This document shows, piece by piece, positions 34,385 to 43,162 of a DNA stretch of 64,000 nt. Origin of the DNA: Brachybacterium sp. FME24 (lineage in GTDB: Bacteria; Actinomycetota; Actinomycetes; Actinomycetales; Dermabacteraceae). The number at the start of each line of letters is the position of its first letter. Within the stretch, counting starts at the first letter, position 1. The notes under the pieces were generated by a model. It was given only the letters and a program-made list of their open reading frames with translations. It was not told the origin of the DNA and did not search any database. A program made the position numbers and the translations under genes. The stretch is from contig NZ_JABUXV010000016.1 in NCBI RefSeq assembly GCF_014897705.1, forward strand, positions 36,680-100,679, given 5' to 3'.

Positions 34385-36190
34385 TCACGGACGTCGCGCG
34401 GCACCCTTCTCGGCACCCCGACGAGGCTTGATCCCGACGGTGATCGCTGTGATCGCCGCGATCGCTACGAGCACAGTCACCGCGAGCAGGGCCAGGCCGC
34501 CGCGCTGCTGATCTGCCAACGCGTCGGGCATCCATTCCCGGCCGGTCGCACCGAACCAGCTCGCAGCCATCAGAAGATCGGTGCTGACCAGGACGATCCC
34601 CGCTGCCAACCCCAGCAGCAGCGGCGCTGCGAGCACCACCAGGCGCCGAGCGGTGCCCTCGATGCTGCGCACGACCAGGGTCGTCAGCACCCCGCCGGCC
34701 AGCGCCAGCATCTGCAGGGCCAGATGCGCCGCGTGACCGTCCAGGGCCAGCCGCAGGAACGGCCCCGCATACGCGGCCGCCAGCAGCGCCACCGGGAGCG
34801 CGGCCACCGGCGGCGCGAGCCACCATCGGGCCCCCAGCATGCGCGTCAGGAGTGGCGGGAGCGTGACCGCGCTGCCGATCAGAACGCCGGCGCCTGCCAG
34901 CAGCGCCGCGTGCTGCAGCAGATGCGCGGAGACCAGCACCTTGCCGTACACGTTCAGAGGTCCGCTGGTCAGCAGCACCAGCACGAGCCCCCCGAGCAGC
35001 AATCGCAGGCTTGCCCCGCGGTGGCGTTCGGGCCCCCGCGGCCTCCACCACACCAGCAGCACGATGCACAGAAGCATCATGCCGAAGGGGTCGGGGCGCC
35101 AGGCGGTCAGCACCGATCCCGGATCCGGAGCAGGCGGCAACGGATACCCGGTCAGGACGCCTGCCGGGCCGGCGGGCGGAGTGCCGGCGTCGGCCGGTGG
35201 CGGGGAGGAGCTCATCGCCGCAGCGATCGCCACCGCAAGTCCCATCAGCGCGAGTTCGAGGACCGCCAGTCGCCGGTAGGTGGCGGCCGCCTGGCGGCCG
35301 GTGCCGTCCGCCGAGAACCCGGTGGCGAGCTGGCGGCGCTGGAGAACCCCGAGCGCGCCGAGCGCGAGCAGCAGCACGGCCTTGGCGATGCCGAGCTGGA
35401 CGTACGCGCTGGTGAGGACGTCCGCTGGCGAGTTCATGCGCACCGCGAGCGCCCACACCCCGCTCAGCAACAGGGCGGTCCAGCAGATCAATGCCAGGTG
35501 GGAGTAGCCGCGCACCACCGCCACGTCGTCACGGGAGGTGCGCGGGAGCAGTTGCAGGACCGCCAGCCCGCCCAACCAGATCCCCACCGCCAACAGGTGC
35601 ACGAGCATCGTGGACGTGGCGACCTCATGGCTCGAATCACCGGCCGCATGACCGGTCATCGCGCTGGCGAAGGCCACCAGGGAAGCGGCGGCCGCGACTG
35701 CCCGAGCGACCCCGCGGGAGGTGCCGGTGACGGCGAGCGTGGTGGCCGCCGCAGCGATGACCAGCGCGATCAGGAGCCAGACGCCCAGTTCGGTCGCCAG
35801 GTACACGCTGAGGTCGGAGCCGAAGCGGGGGGACCCGACCGGCTGACCGGTGGCGACGGCGTACGAGAAGGCGAGCGACGCTCCCCGGGCGAGGGTGGTG
35901 GTCGCGGCCGCGACGGCGACCAGGGTCAACGCCCGGCTGCGGTCCTGCTCCCGGCGCAGCAGCCACCCGGCGACGACGGCGCCTCCCAGGGTGAGCGCTG
36001 CCGCGAAGTCCGCGATCATCGCGGCGATCGGGGCACCGACGCGGGCCAAGGGCCCCGCATCACGCAGCACGAGGTTGTCGCCGCCGGCCGCGTCGGCCGC
36101 CACGGCGGCGATCAGGCAGAGCACGAGGAGCGCGCCGAGAAGACCGGCGACGACCGGGGCGGAGGGCCGTCGCAGAGCGGGGGCGGTCAC
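34385..36190 (-). CDS. CopD-CtaG fusion: copper import/cytochrome oxidase assembly membrane protein
   Basis: 601 aa with about 15 TM helices. The GTG at 36190 is chosen because it overlaps the crcB stop (GTGA); the frame continues 8 codons further upstream. The first half resembles CopD (MLVHLLAVGIWLGGLAVLQLL, with His and Trp in the helix). The second half resembles the CtaG/Caa3_CtaG assembly factor (AHLLQHAALLAGAGVLI, with its His pair). Such fusions are common in actinobacteria and are thought to move copper across the membrane toward cytochrome c oxidase. Confidence 0.85.
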   Translation of the reverse strand: MTAPALRRPSAPVVAGLLGALLVLCLIAAVAADAAGGDNLVLRDAGPLARVGAPIAAMIADFAAALTLGGAVVAGWLLRREQDRSRALTLVAVAAATTTLARGASLAFSYAVATGQPVGSPRFGSDLSVYLATELGVWLLIALVIAAAATTLAVTGTSRGVARAVAAAASLVAFASAMTGHAAGDSSHEVATSTMLVHLLAVGIWLGGLAVLQLLPRTSRDDVAVVRGYSHLALICWTALLLSGVWALAVRMNSPADVLTSAYVQLGIAKAVLLLALGALGVLQRRQLATGFSADGTGRQAAATYRRLAVLELALMGLAVAIAAAMSSSPPPADAGTPPAGPAGVLTGYPLPPAPDPGSVLTAWRPDPFGMMLLCIVLLVWWRPRGPERHRGASLRLLLGGLVLVLLTSGPLNVYGKVLVSAHLLQHAALLAGAGVLIGSAVTLPPLLTRMLGARWWLAPPVAALPVALLAAAYAGPFLRLALDGHAAHLALQMLALAGGVLTTLVVRSIEGTARRLVVLAAPLLLGLAAGIVLVSTDLLMAASWFGATGREWMPDALADQQRGGLALLAVTVLVAIAAITAITVGIKPRRGAEKGAARRP

Positions 36191-36600
36191 GAGGCGATCA
36201 CCAGGCCCACCCACAGCATGGCCATCCCGGTGCCGATCGAGAGCAGGAAATAGGCCACGGAGATGGCGACGCTGCCGCGGCGGATCAGTTCGACGACATC
36301 GAGCGCGGCGGTGGAGAGAGTGGAGAGCCCCCCGCAGAAGCCGACCGCGAGCAGCAGGAAGCCGAGCTCCCCGGCACCGGAGACCGCTGCACCGAGTCGC
36401 GCCACCACGAGGCCGAGCACGAAGCAGGCGATCGCGTTGGCGAGGAACGTGAGCCAGGGCTTCGCCCGCACATCCCCGTCACTGCTGCGCTGAGCGGCCT
36501 GGCGCATTCCGAGCTCGCGCAGTCCCCAGCGCAGCACCGAACCGGCTGCGCCTCCGATTCCGACCAGCAGCATGCCGAGCAGGAAGGTCCCCGCGCTCAT
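36187..36600 (-). CDS. crcB: CrcB/Fluc fluoride channel subunit
   Basis: 137 aa, four TM helices. It has the Fluc motifs GGAAGSVLRWGLRE at the N-terminus, FLANAIACFVLGLV with the conserved Asn, and GFCGGLSTLSTAAL with the Thr-Ser that lines the fluoride pore. It forms a dual-topology or heterodimeric fluoride exporter, here with the partner encoded upstream (ATGA overlap). Confidence 0.95.
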   Translation of the reverse strand: MSAGTFLLGMLLVGIGGAAGSVLRWGLRELGMRQAAQRSSDGDVRAKPWLTFLANAIACFVLGLVVARLGAAVSGAGELGFLLLAVGFCGGLSTLSTAALDVVELIRRGSVAISVAYFLLSIGTGMAMLWVGLVIAS

Positions 36601-37208
36601 GAGATGGTCTCCTCATCCTGGTCGGCCTGGCCGGGCGCGACCTCCGGCTCACGATCAGCACGCTGCTGTGCGACCCGGGTGGCGATCCGACTCCCGCCCA
36701 GCATGCCGACCACGACGGCACCGAGGCACACGATCACAGTGAGCAGGGCGTATCCGAAGGCCTCCAAGGGGAAATCCGCACCGATCATCGCGGAGCCCTC
36801 GAGCACCACGGTGGACATGGTGGTGAAGCCGCCGCACAGGCCGGTGCCGAGCAGCGGCGGCATCCAGGGCCTGCCGGGCCGCACGTCGAGCACACCCGAC
36901 AGAGCGCCCAGGCCCAAGCACCCGATCGCGTTGACCCAGAAGGTGGCCCAGGGCAGTTCGACGAGCGTGGGCGTGGTCACCGTCGGGGCGATCACCGTGA
37001 GCGCGAAGCGCAGCATCGCGCCGACCGCGCCGCCGGCGGCGACCAGCAGGGCGACCCTCCACGGGGCGAGCGGGACCTGCACGGGCCCCGATCCGAAGGT
37101 GTCCGCGGCGGTGACGTCCTCGAACCGCAGCGCGGCCATCTCGACCGTCTGCATCCGCGGGTCGTCGCGGCGCGGGGTCGGCGATGGCGAGGTAGGGCTC
37201 GAGGTCAC
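36597..37208 (-). CDS. crcB: CrcB/Fluc fluoride channel subunit with N-terminal extension
   Basis: 203 aa. Residues 1-48 are an extra hydrophilic N-terminus with an Arg/Asp-rich stretch, and residues about 145-203 end in an acidic tail. The core has GGAVGAMLRFALTV, FWVNAIGCLGLGAL and GLCGGFTTMSTVVL. Paired with the downstream CrcB as a likely heterodimer. The GTG start at 37208 has TACCCT ending 6 nt upstream, so the operon transcript is probably leaderless and has no room for a fluoride riboswitch. Confidence 0.93.
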   Translation of the reverse strand: MTSSPTSPSPTPRRDDPRMQTVEMAALRFEDVTAADTFGSGPVQVPLAPWRVALLVAAGGAVGAMLRFALTVIAPTVTTPTLVELPWATFWVNAIGCLGLGALSGVLDVRPGRPWMPPLLGTGLCGGFTTMSTVVLEGSAMIGADFPLEAFGYALLTVIVCLGAVVVGMLGGSRIATRVAQQRADREPEVAPGQADQDEETIS

Positions 37209-37214
37209 CGGATC

Positions 37215-37220
37215 AGGGTA
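37215..37220 (-). promoter_or_regulatory. -10 box for leaderless crcB operon
   Basis: TACCCT on the - strand, 6 nt before the GTG start. Confidence 0.45.
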
Positions 37221-37316
37221 CCGACGACCGCAGCGGGCCGGTCACAGAGTGCCGCGCCGAGCCATCAACCCCACACTGTCCCGGCCGATCCCCACGCGCT
37301 CCGCCTGCATCGCCGA

Positions 37317-38768
37317 TCAGCCCCATACAAGACCCAGCGCGGGGTCCTCCAGCACCGCGGAGAGGTCGCGCAGCAGGACGGAGCCCAGGGCACCGTCGAT
37401 CAGGCGGTGGTCGAAGCTCAGTGCGAGCTGGGCGATCTTGCGGGTCACGATCTGCCCGTCGACCACCCAGGGCTTGTCCTTGATGGCGCCGACGCCGACG
37501 ATCACGGATTCGCCCGGATTCAGGATCGGGGTGCCGGAGTCGATCCCGAACACCCCGAAGTTCGTGATGGTGATGGTGCCCTCGCGAGTATCGGACAGCG
37601 AGGTGCGGCCGGCGCGGGCGGTCTTGGCGAGATCGTCGATGCCCTCGGCGAGCTCGCGCAGCGTCATCAGGTGCGCGTCCTTGAGGTTCGGGACGATCAG
37701 CCCGCGCGGAGTGGCCGCCGCGATCCCCAGGTTCACGAAATGCTTGTAGACGATCTCCTGGTTCTGCTCGTCCCAGGAGGCATTGATCTCGGGATTGCGC
37801 CGGATCGCGACCAGCAGCGCCTTGGCGATCACCACCAGGGGGCTGACCTTGACGTCGGCCCACTCGCGTGACGCCTTCAGATCCGAGATGATCTGCACCG
37901 TCCGCGTCATGTCGATCTCGTTGAAGACCGTCACATGCGGAGCAGTGAACGCCGAGGCCACCATCGCCTCGGCGGTGCGCTTGCGGACCGAGCGGATCGG
38001 CACCCGGGTGGTGCGCTCGTCGCTGGTGACCCCGGCGAAGGGCTGATCACGGGTGGATTTCATGGCGACACCGAGCCCTTCCGGAGCCTGAGGCGACTCC
38101 TCGGGGAAGTAGTCCCCGTCCTGGGCGGACGGGGTGTCCCCCGACATGGCGCGCTGCTGCGCGGCGAGCACGTCGGCCCGCGTGACGGTGCCGTCGGGAC
38201 CGGTGGCGAAGACGTCCGCCAGGGCGACGCCGAGATCCCGCGCGAGCTTGCGCACCGGCGGCTTGGCGAGGATGCGGTCGATCGGCACCTGCGGGCCGTC
38301 GTCCTGAGCACCGCGGCGCCGACGCCGACGCTGCGGGGCCGCCTTCGCGCCGTAGCCGACGAGGTTCTTGGGCTCGTCCTCGGCGGGCTCTGCCGATGCG
38401 GCAGCGTCCTCCGTCGGAGTGGCCTCGGGCTCCGGGGCGGCGTCGCCGGCCGCTGCCGTGGCGTCGACCGGGGACGCACCCTGGCCCTCGGTCGGGGCCG
38501 GGCCCCCCGCCGTGTCGACCTGGAGCAGCGCGGAGCCGACGGGCACTTCGTCACCGACGGCGACGAGGATCGCGGTGACGGTGCCGGCGACATGGCTGGG
38601 CAGCTCGACGGCGCTCTTGGCGGTCTCCACCTCGATCACGGCGTCGTTGATCGCGATGGTGTCGCCCACGGCGACCTTGATGTCGATGATCTCGGCCTCG
38701 GTCAGTCCTTCACCGGGGTCGGTGAGGGCGATCGTCACGACCGACGAGGAGGATGATGTTCCAGGCAT
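37317..38768 (-). CDS. Branched-chain 2-oxoacid dehydrogenase E2 (dihydrolipoamide acyltransferase)
   Basis: 483 aa. One lipoyl domain (1-85) with the attachment Lys51 in VETAKSAVELPS. An Ala/Glu/Pro linker follows, then a peripheral-subunit-binding domain (VPIDRILAKPPVRKLARDLG, about 170-205), then the catalytic domain ending in SFDHRLIDGA with H454 and D458. It carries the acyl group to CoA in the E1-E2-E3 complex. Third gene of the E1alpha-E1beta-E2 operon, 33 bp after E1beta. E3 is not encoded here and is presumably shared. SD AAGGA before the ATG. Confidence 0.92.
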   Translation of the reverse strand: MPGTSSSSSVVTIALTDPGEGLTEAEIIDIKVAVGDTIAINDAVIEVETAKSAVELPSHVAGTVTAILVAVGDEVPVGSALLQVDTAGGPAPTEGQGASPVDATAAAGDAAPEPEATPTEDAAASAEPAEDEPKNLVGYGAKAAPQRRRRRRGAQDDGPQVPIDRILAKPPVRKLARDLGVALADVFATGPDGTVTRADVLAAQQRAMSGDTPSAQDGDYFPEESPQAPEGLGVAMKSTRDQPFAGVTSDERTTRVPIRSVRKRTAEAMVASAFTAPHVTVFNEIDMTRTVQIISDLKASREWADVKVSPLVVIAKALLVAIRRNPEINASWDEQNQEIVYKHFVNLGIAAATPRGLIVPNLKDAHLMTLRELAEGIDDLAKTARAGRTSLSDTREGTITITNFGVFGIDSGTPILNPGESVIVGVGAIKDKPWVVDGQIVTRKIAQLALSFDHRLIDGALGSVLLRDLSAVLEDPALGLVWG

Positions 38769-38801
38769 GGGAGGGATCCTTTCACGCAGAGGGCGTGGCG
38801 G

Positions 38802-39785
38802 TCAGTGTGCGAGCAGGCGGTCCACGCCGTCCAGCACCCGGTCGAGGTCGGGGAGGTAGGCGTGCTCCATGCGCGCCGGCGGGTACGGGAGGTGGTACCC
38901 GCCCACCCGCATCACGGGCGCCTCCAGGTGATAGAAGCACTGCTCGGAGATGCGGGCCGCGATCTCGCCTCCGAGCCCTCCGAGCACCGGTGCCTCATGC
39001 ATGATCAGCAGACGCCCGGTGCGCTGGACCGAGGCGGCGATGGTCGGAAAGTCGATCGGGGACAGCGAGCGGGCGTCGATGACCTCGAGGTCGATCCCGT
39101 CCGCGGCAGCGGCCTGCGCGCTCTCGAGCGCCAGCGGCATGCTCGGTCCCCAGGCAAGCAGCGTCGCGTCGGTCCCGGACCGCACGACCTCCGCCTGCCA
39201 CGGGGAGAGCTCCGGGCGGTGATCGGGGTCCACATCGCCCTTGACCCAGTACCGCTTCTTGGGCTCGAACAGGATGACCGGGTCCTCGCACTCGATGGCC
39301 TGGCGGGTCATCCAGTAGGCGTCCTGCGCGTTCGAGGGGGCCAGGATCCGCAGGCCCGCGGTGTGGGCGAACAGCGCCTCCGGGCTCTCGGAGTGGTGCT
39401 CGATCGCCCCGATGCCGCCGCCGTGGGGAATGCGGATCACGATCGGCATGTGCACGGCACCGGCCGTACGGTTGTGCATCTTCGCGACCTGGGTGGTGAT
39501 CTGGTTGAACGCCGGGAACACGAACCCGTCGAACTGGATCTCGACCACGGGTCGGTAACCGCGCACGGCGAGGCCCACGGAGGTGCCCACGATGCCGGCC
39601 TCCGCGAGCGGGGTATCCACCACGCGCTGGGAGCCGAACTCGGAGTGCAGGCCGTCGGTGACGCGGAAGACGCCGCCGAGCACCCCGATGTCCTCGCCCA
39701 TCAGCAGGACCTTGTCGTCCGCACGCAGCGCGTCGCGCAGTCCGGCGGTGATCGCCTTCGCGATCGGGAGATTGGTGCTGCTCAT
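38802..39785 (-). CDS. Branched-chain 2-oxoacid dehydrogenase E1 beta subunit
   Basis: 327 aa from the ATG at 39785 (ATGA overlap with E1alpha). Typical E1beta signatures: LLMGEDIGVLGGVFRVTDGL, DTPLAEAGIVGTSVGLAVRG, EIQFDGFVFPAFNQI, and the C-terminal domain beginning at ATLLAWGPSMPLAL, where CoA-linked regulation and E2 contact reside. With E1alpha it binds thiamine diphosphate across the interface and decarboxylates branched 2-oxoacids. Confidence 0.95.
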   Translation of the reverse strand: MSSTNLPIAKAITAGLRDALRADDKVLLMGEDIGVLGGVFRVTDGLHSEFGSQRVVDTPLAEAGIVGTSVGLAVRGYRPVVEIQFDGFVFPAFNQITTQVAKMHNRTAGAVHMPIVIRIPHGGGIGAIEHHSESPEALFAHTAGLRILAPSNAQDAYWMTRQAIECEDPVILFEPKKRYWVKGDVDPDHRPELSPWQAEVVRSGTDATLLAWGPSMPLALESAQAAAADGIDLEVIDARSLSPIDFPTIAASVQRTGRLLIMHEAPVLGGLGGEIAARISEQCFYHLEAPVMRVGGYHLPYPPARMEHAYLPDLDRVLDGVDRLLAH

Positions 39786-40984
39786 GCCTGCTCCCCCCTC
39801 TGCTCGGCCTTGTCGTTCTCGTTCTCGTCCTCGAACTGGGCGATGTACTCCAGATACTGCTCGCGCTCGGCCTCGACGATCGGATGGGGCTCGGCGTAGG
39901 CGTGGGTGAACATGCCCACGGGGTCCGGGTCCTCCATGCCGTGGATGTGGTGGTGCAGCTCCATCGCGAGCTCGTGGGCCTCCTCGTCGCAGCGGACGAT
40001 GAACGCCTCGTCGATCTCCCCGAGCTGCTCGAGGTGGCGGCGCAGGCGCAGGATCGGATCCTTCTCGCCCCACTCCTGCTCCTCGACGGCGGGACGGTAG
40101 CGGGAGGCGTCATCGCTGGTGGTGTGCGCGGCCATGCGGTAGGTGACGGCCTCGATGAACTGCGGGCCCTCCCCCGCACGGGCGGCATCGAGGGCTGCGC
40201 GCACCGCGCCGAGCACGGCGAGCACGTCATTGCCGTCCACCCGCACCGAGGGGATCCCCCAGCCGCGGGAACGCTGCGCGAGCGGCACTCGGGACTGCAC
40301 CGAGGCGGGCACCGAGATCGCCCACTGGTTGTTCTGGGTGAAGAAGACGACCGGGGCCTGGAAGGAGGCGGCGAAGGTGAAGGATTCCGAGACCTCGCCC
40401 TCGCTCGAGGCGCCGTCGCCGAACAGGGCGAGCACTGCGGTGTCGGTGGCGGTCTCCCCGGTGCCGACGACTCCGTCTCGCTGCAGGCCCATCGCGTAGC
40501 CGACGGCGTGCGGCGCCTGGGAGCCGAGCACGATCATGTAGGGGTGGGTGCGCAGCTCATTGGGGTCCCAGCCCCCATGGCTGACCCCCCGGAAGGACTC
40601 CAGCAGACGCCACGGCTCGATGCCGCGGGCCCAGGCGATCCCGTGCTCGCGGTACGTGGGCACGAGATAGTCCTGCTCGCGGGACGCATGGCCGGCACCG
40701 ATCTGGGCGGCCTCCTGCCCCAGCGCACTGGCCCACAGGCCCAACTGCCCCTGACGCTGCAGGCTGGTGGCCTCGAGATCCGCGGCGCGGATCATCACCA
40801 TGTCCCGGTAGTAGCCGCGCAGGCGCTCGGGGGTCGCCAGATCGTCCCCGTCGCTCCCGGGGGCGGCGGCGGAGATCACCGCGTCCAGCTCGGGGTGCGG
40901 GGTCCTGGTGCCGTCGGGGGCGAGGAGCTGGATCAACGGCTCCTGCTCGGCGACGGACGGAATCGTCGTTGCGAAGACACTCAC
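39782..40984 (-). CDS. Branched-chain 2-oxoacid dehydrogenase E1 alpha subunit
   Basis: 400 aa, GTG start. The thiamine-diphosphate motif runs from GDGASSEGEV to TQNNQWAIS. A conserved SHGGWDPNELRTHPYMI segment and HTTSDDASRYRP (the phosphorylation-loop homologue) match BCKDHA-type E1alpha rather than pyruvate dehydrogenase. It supplies decarboxylation of the keto acids of Leu, Ile and Val, giving starters for branched fatty acids. First gene of the operon. A TAGGTT box lies about 12 nt before the start. Confidence 0.94.
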   Translation of the reverse strand: MSVFATTIPSVAEQEPLIQLLAPDGTRTPHPELDAVISAAAPGSDGDDLATPERLRGYYRDMVMIRAADLEATSLQRQGQLGLWASALGQEAAQIGAGHASREQDYLVPTYREHGIAWARGIEPWRLLESFRGVSHGGWDPNELRTHPYMIVLGSQAPHAVGYAMGLQRDGVVGTGETATDTAVLALFGDGASSEGEVSESFTFAASFQAPVVFFTQNNQWAISVPASVQSRVPLAQRSRGWGIPSVRVDGNDVLAVLGAVRAALDAARAGEGPQFIEAVTYRMAAHTTSDDASRYRPAVEEQEWGEKDPILRLRRHLEQLGEIDEAFIVRCDEEAHELAMELHHHIHGMEDPDPVGMFTHAYAEPHPIVEAEREQYLEYIAQFEDENENDKAEQRGEQA

Positions 40985-41087
40985 GTCGGCGAGCGTAACC
41001 TACGGTGCCGTAAGGTGGAAAGACTCCCTGGTCATCACGGATGTCGGCGGCCTTGGTCGCCTCGGCGCCGCGGGCGGGCGGGCCCGC

Positions 41088-41948
41088 TCAGGGACGGCGG
41101 CTCTCCATCACGGCGCGGGTGCGCTGCAGGGCCTCGGACCCGGCATCGGGCATCGCGGTGGAGATCGCGATGAGCAGGCAGTCCGCGATGGTCAGCTGCG
41201 CGATGCGGGAGGACGTCGCCCCGGCCCGGAACGAGGGTTCCCGGGAGGCGGTGAGCAGTACGTGGTGGCTGCGTCGGGCGAGCGGGCTCGCCGGGGCCCC
41301 CGTGATCGCGAGGGTGCGGGCCCCGCTGCGCACGGCGATCTCGAGGGCGTCCAGCACATCGGTGGTGCGGCCGGAGTCCGAGATCGCCACCAGGCAATCC
41401 TGCTCACCCAGTGCGGTCACTGCGGGCAGCGCGTCATGAGCACTGGTCAGCGCCTGAGCGGAGAAGCCCAGCCGCGTGAGCTTGTACTGCAGATCGGTCG
41501 CGGCGAGCCCCGAGGCTCCCATCCCGGTGAGGATGATGCGGCGCGAGGAGCTCAGCGCTGCGGCCGCCGCTTCGAGGCCCTCCAGGTCCAGCAGTCGTAC
41601 GGTGTCGCGCACGGCACGGGCGTCGGCCGCCGCGATCCGGGCGACATTGGTCTCCAGCGGATCCGTGGGGTCGATGTCACCGGGGATCGCCTGCTCACCC
41701 TCATGGGCGGCGGCCCGCACCGTCTCCTCGACCAGGGCGGAGCGGAAGTCCCGATACCCGGAGAAGTCGAGCTCGCGGGAGAAGTTCACCACCGAGGACT
41801 GCGCGCAGTCGGCGGCGTCGGCGAGCTGATCGATGGTGAGCCGGCCGGCGGCGACGGGATCGGCGAGGATCACGTCGGCGATGCGTCGCAGCACGGGCTG
41901 GAGGTCATCGCGCCGGCCTCGGATCCCCTGCAGGATGGCTGACGTCAT
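41088..41948 (-). CDS. RpiR/MurR-family regulator (HTH + SIS)
   Basis: 286 aa. The HTH_6 domain (about 1-80) has LTIDQLADAADCAQSSVVNFSRELDFSGYRDF. The SIS sugar-phosphate sensor (about 125-260) has IILTGMGASGLAATDLQYKLTR and DCLVAISDSGRTTDVLDALE. By context it should sense an amino-sugar phosphate (MurNAc-6-P or GlcNAc-6-P) and control the operon of which it is the last gene. The ATGA overlap with anmK shows co-translation. Confidence 0.92.
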   Translation of the reverse strand: MTSAILQGIRGRRDDLQPVLRRIADVILADPVAAGRLTIDQLADAADCAQSSVVNFSRELDFSGYRDFRSALVEETVRAAAHEGEQAIPGDIDPTDPLETNVARIAAADARAVRDTVRLLDLEGLEAAAAALSSSRRIILTGMGASGLAATDLQYKLTRLGFSAQALTSAHDALPAVTALGEQDCLVAISDSGRTTDVLDALEIAVRSGARTLAITGAPASPLARRSHHVLLTASREPSFRAGATSSRIAQLTIADCLLIAISTAMPDAGSEALQRTRAVMESRRP

Positions 41949-43162
41949 CGCTGTCCCGCCGGGTCCACCATGATCTCGAGGCGGCCGACGGGCATCCCAT
42001 CCGCCGGGGCCGAGGACAGGTGCCGCGCCCCATGGGGCGGCGTGAGGGAGCCGAGCACCACCGGGGCGCGCGCCCCGGTGTGGGAGCTGCCGTCGGCCCG
42101 GGTCAGGGTGCCGGGCAGGCCGTGCGCGCCGAGGTAGCCGATCAGGGCGATCAGCAGAGCCTCCTTGCCGTCGGCCGGGATGCCGAGCTCGTCGGCATCG
42201 AGCAGCGGGACGGGCGCCAGGTGTGCGGCCAGCCGCTCGCGCAGCAGGGGATTGCGGATGCCGCCGCCGGAGGCGACCACCCGGGTGGCCTCGACCGCGG
42301 CGATCGCGCGGGAGATGGTCACAGCGGTGAGTTCGGTCAGGGTGGCCAGCAGGTCGGGCAGGGCGAGGGCGGCGTGCGCCTCCGCGCCGAGCAGTCGGCG
42401 CACGTACTGGCCGTCGAAGTGCTCGCGGCCGGTGGAGCGCGGCAGCGGGAGAGCGTAGAACGGATCCTCCAGCAGCGTCGTCAGGGCCCCAACATCAACG
42501 GTGCCGGTGCGGGCGCGGGCGCCATCGAGGTCGGCGCTCTGGCCGGTCGCGGCGTGGACGGCCGCATCGAGCAGAGCGTTGCCGGGGCCCAGATCCCCGG
42601 CGATCACCTCGCCGCTCCCCCCGCCGACCAGGCTGACGTTGGAGATCCCGCCGATGTTCAGCACCGCGGTGCGCTGGTGCGGGTCCGCCCCCAGCAGCAG
42701 CTGGTCCAGGATCGGCACCAAGGGAGCTCCCTGTCCGCCGGCGGCGACATCAGCGCTGCGCAGGTCGTGGATCACGGGAGTCCCGGTGGCCTCCACGATC
42801 CGGGCGGCGTCGCCGATCTGCAGGGTGCTCAGCACCCGCCCGTCCTGGACGTCGTGATACACGGTCTGCCCGTGGGTCGCCACCAGGTCGGCGCCGCCAT
42901 GCCGATCGAGCACGCGGGCGGCGGCGCCGGCGAAGGCATCCCCGGCCGCGGCGTGAAGGCGACTCCAGGTCGCGACGTCGGCGGGGGCCGGGGGCAGGGC
43001 GGCGACCAGCGCCTCCCGGGTTCTGGCGGGCCAGGGCTCCTCCCCGACGTGGAGGAGCTGCGCGCGGACGATGCCCGGATCCTCCGGGTCACGGGTGATG
43101 TCCACCAGGGTCACGTCGATCGCGTCCAGGCTGGTCCCGGACATCATGCCCAGCACGCGCAT
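41945..43162 (-). CDS. anmK: Anhydro-N-acetylmuramic acid kinase
   Basis: 405 aa. N-terminal GMMSGTSLDAIDVTLVDI binds phosphate, LVATHGQTVYHD follows, and the LNIGGISNVSLVGG and DLGPGNALLDAAVH motifs are specific to AnmK. It opens the 1,6-anhydro ring of anhydroMurNAc and phosphorylates it to MurNAc-6-P, the substrate of MurQ. The start shares one base with the nagZ stop (TGATG). Confidence 0.95.
   Translation of the reverse strand: MRVLGMMSGTSLDAIDVTLVDITRDPEDPGIVRAQLLHVGEEPWPARTREALVAALPPAPADVATWSRLHAAAGDAFAGAAARVLDRHGGADLVATHGQTVYHDVQDGRVLSTLQIGDAARIVEATGTPVIHDLRSADVAAGGQGAPLVPILDQLLLGADPHQRTAVLNIGGISNVSLVGGGSGEVIAGDLGPGNALLDAAVHAATGQSADLDGARARTGTVDVGALTTLLEDPFYALPLPRSTGREHFDGQYVRRLLGAEAHAALALPDLLATLTELTAVTISRAIAAVEATRVVASGGGIRNPLLRERLAAHLAPVPLLDADELGIPADGKEALLIALIGYLGAHGLPGTLTRADGSSHTGARAPVVLGSLTPPHGARHLSSAPADGMPVGRLEIMVDPAGQR

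Noticed and set aside
37209..37316. Fluoride (crcB) riboswitch before the crcB operon
   Set aside because: The -10 box 6 nt before the GTG leaves no leader, and the riboswitch consensus is not present.
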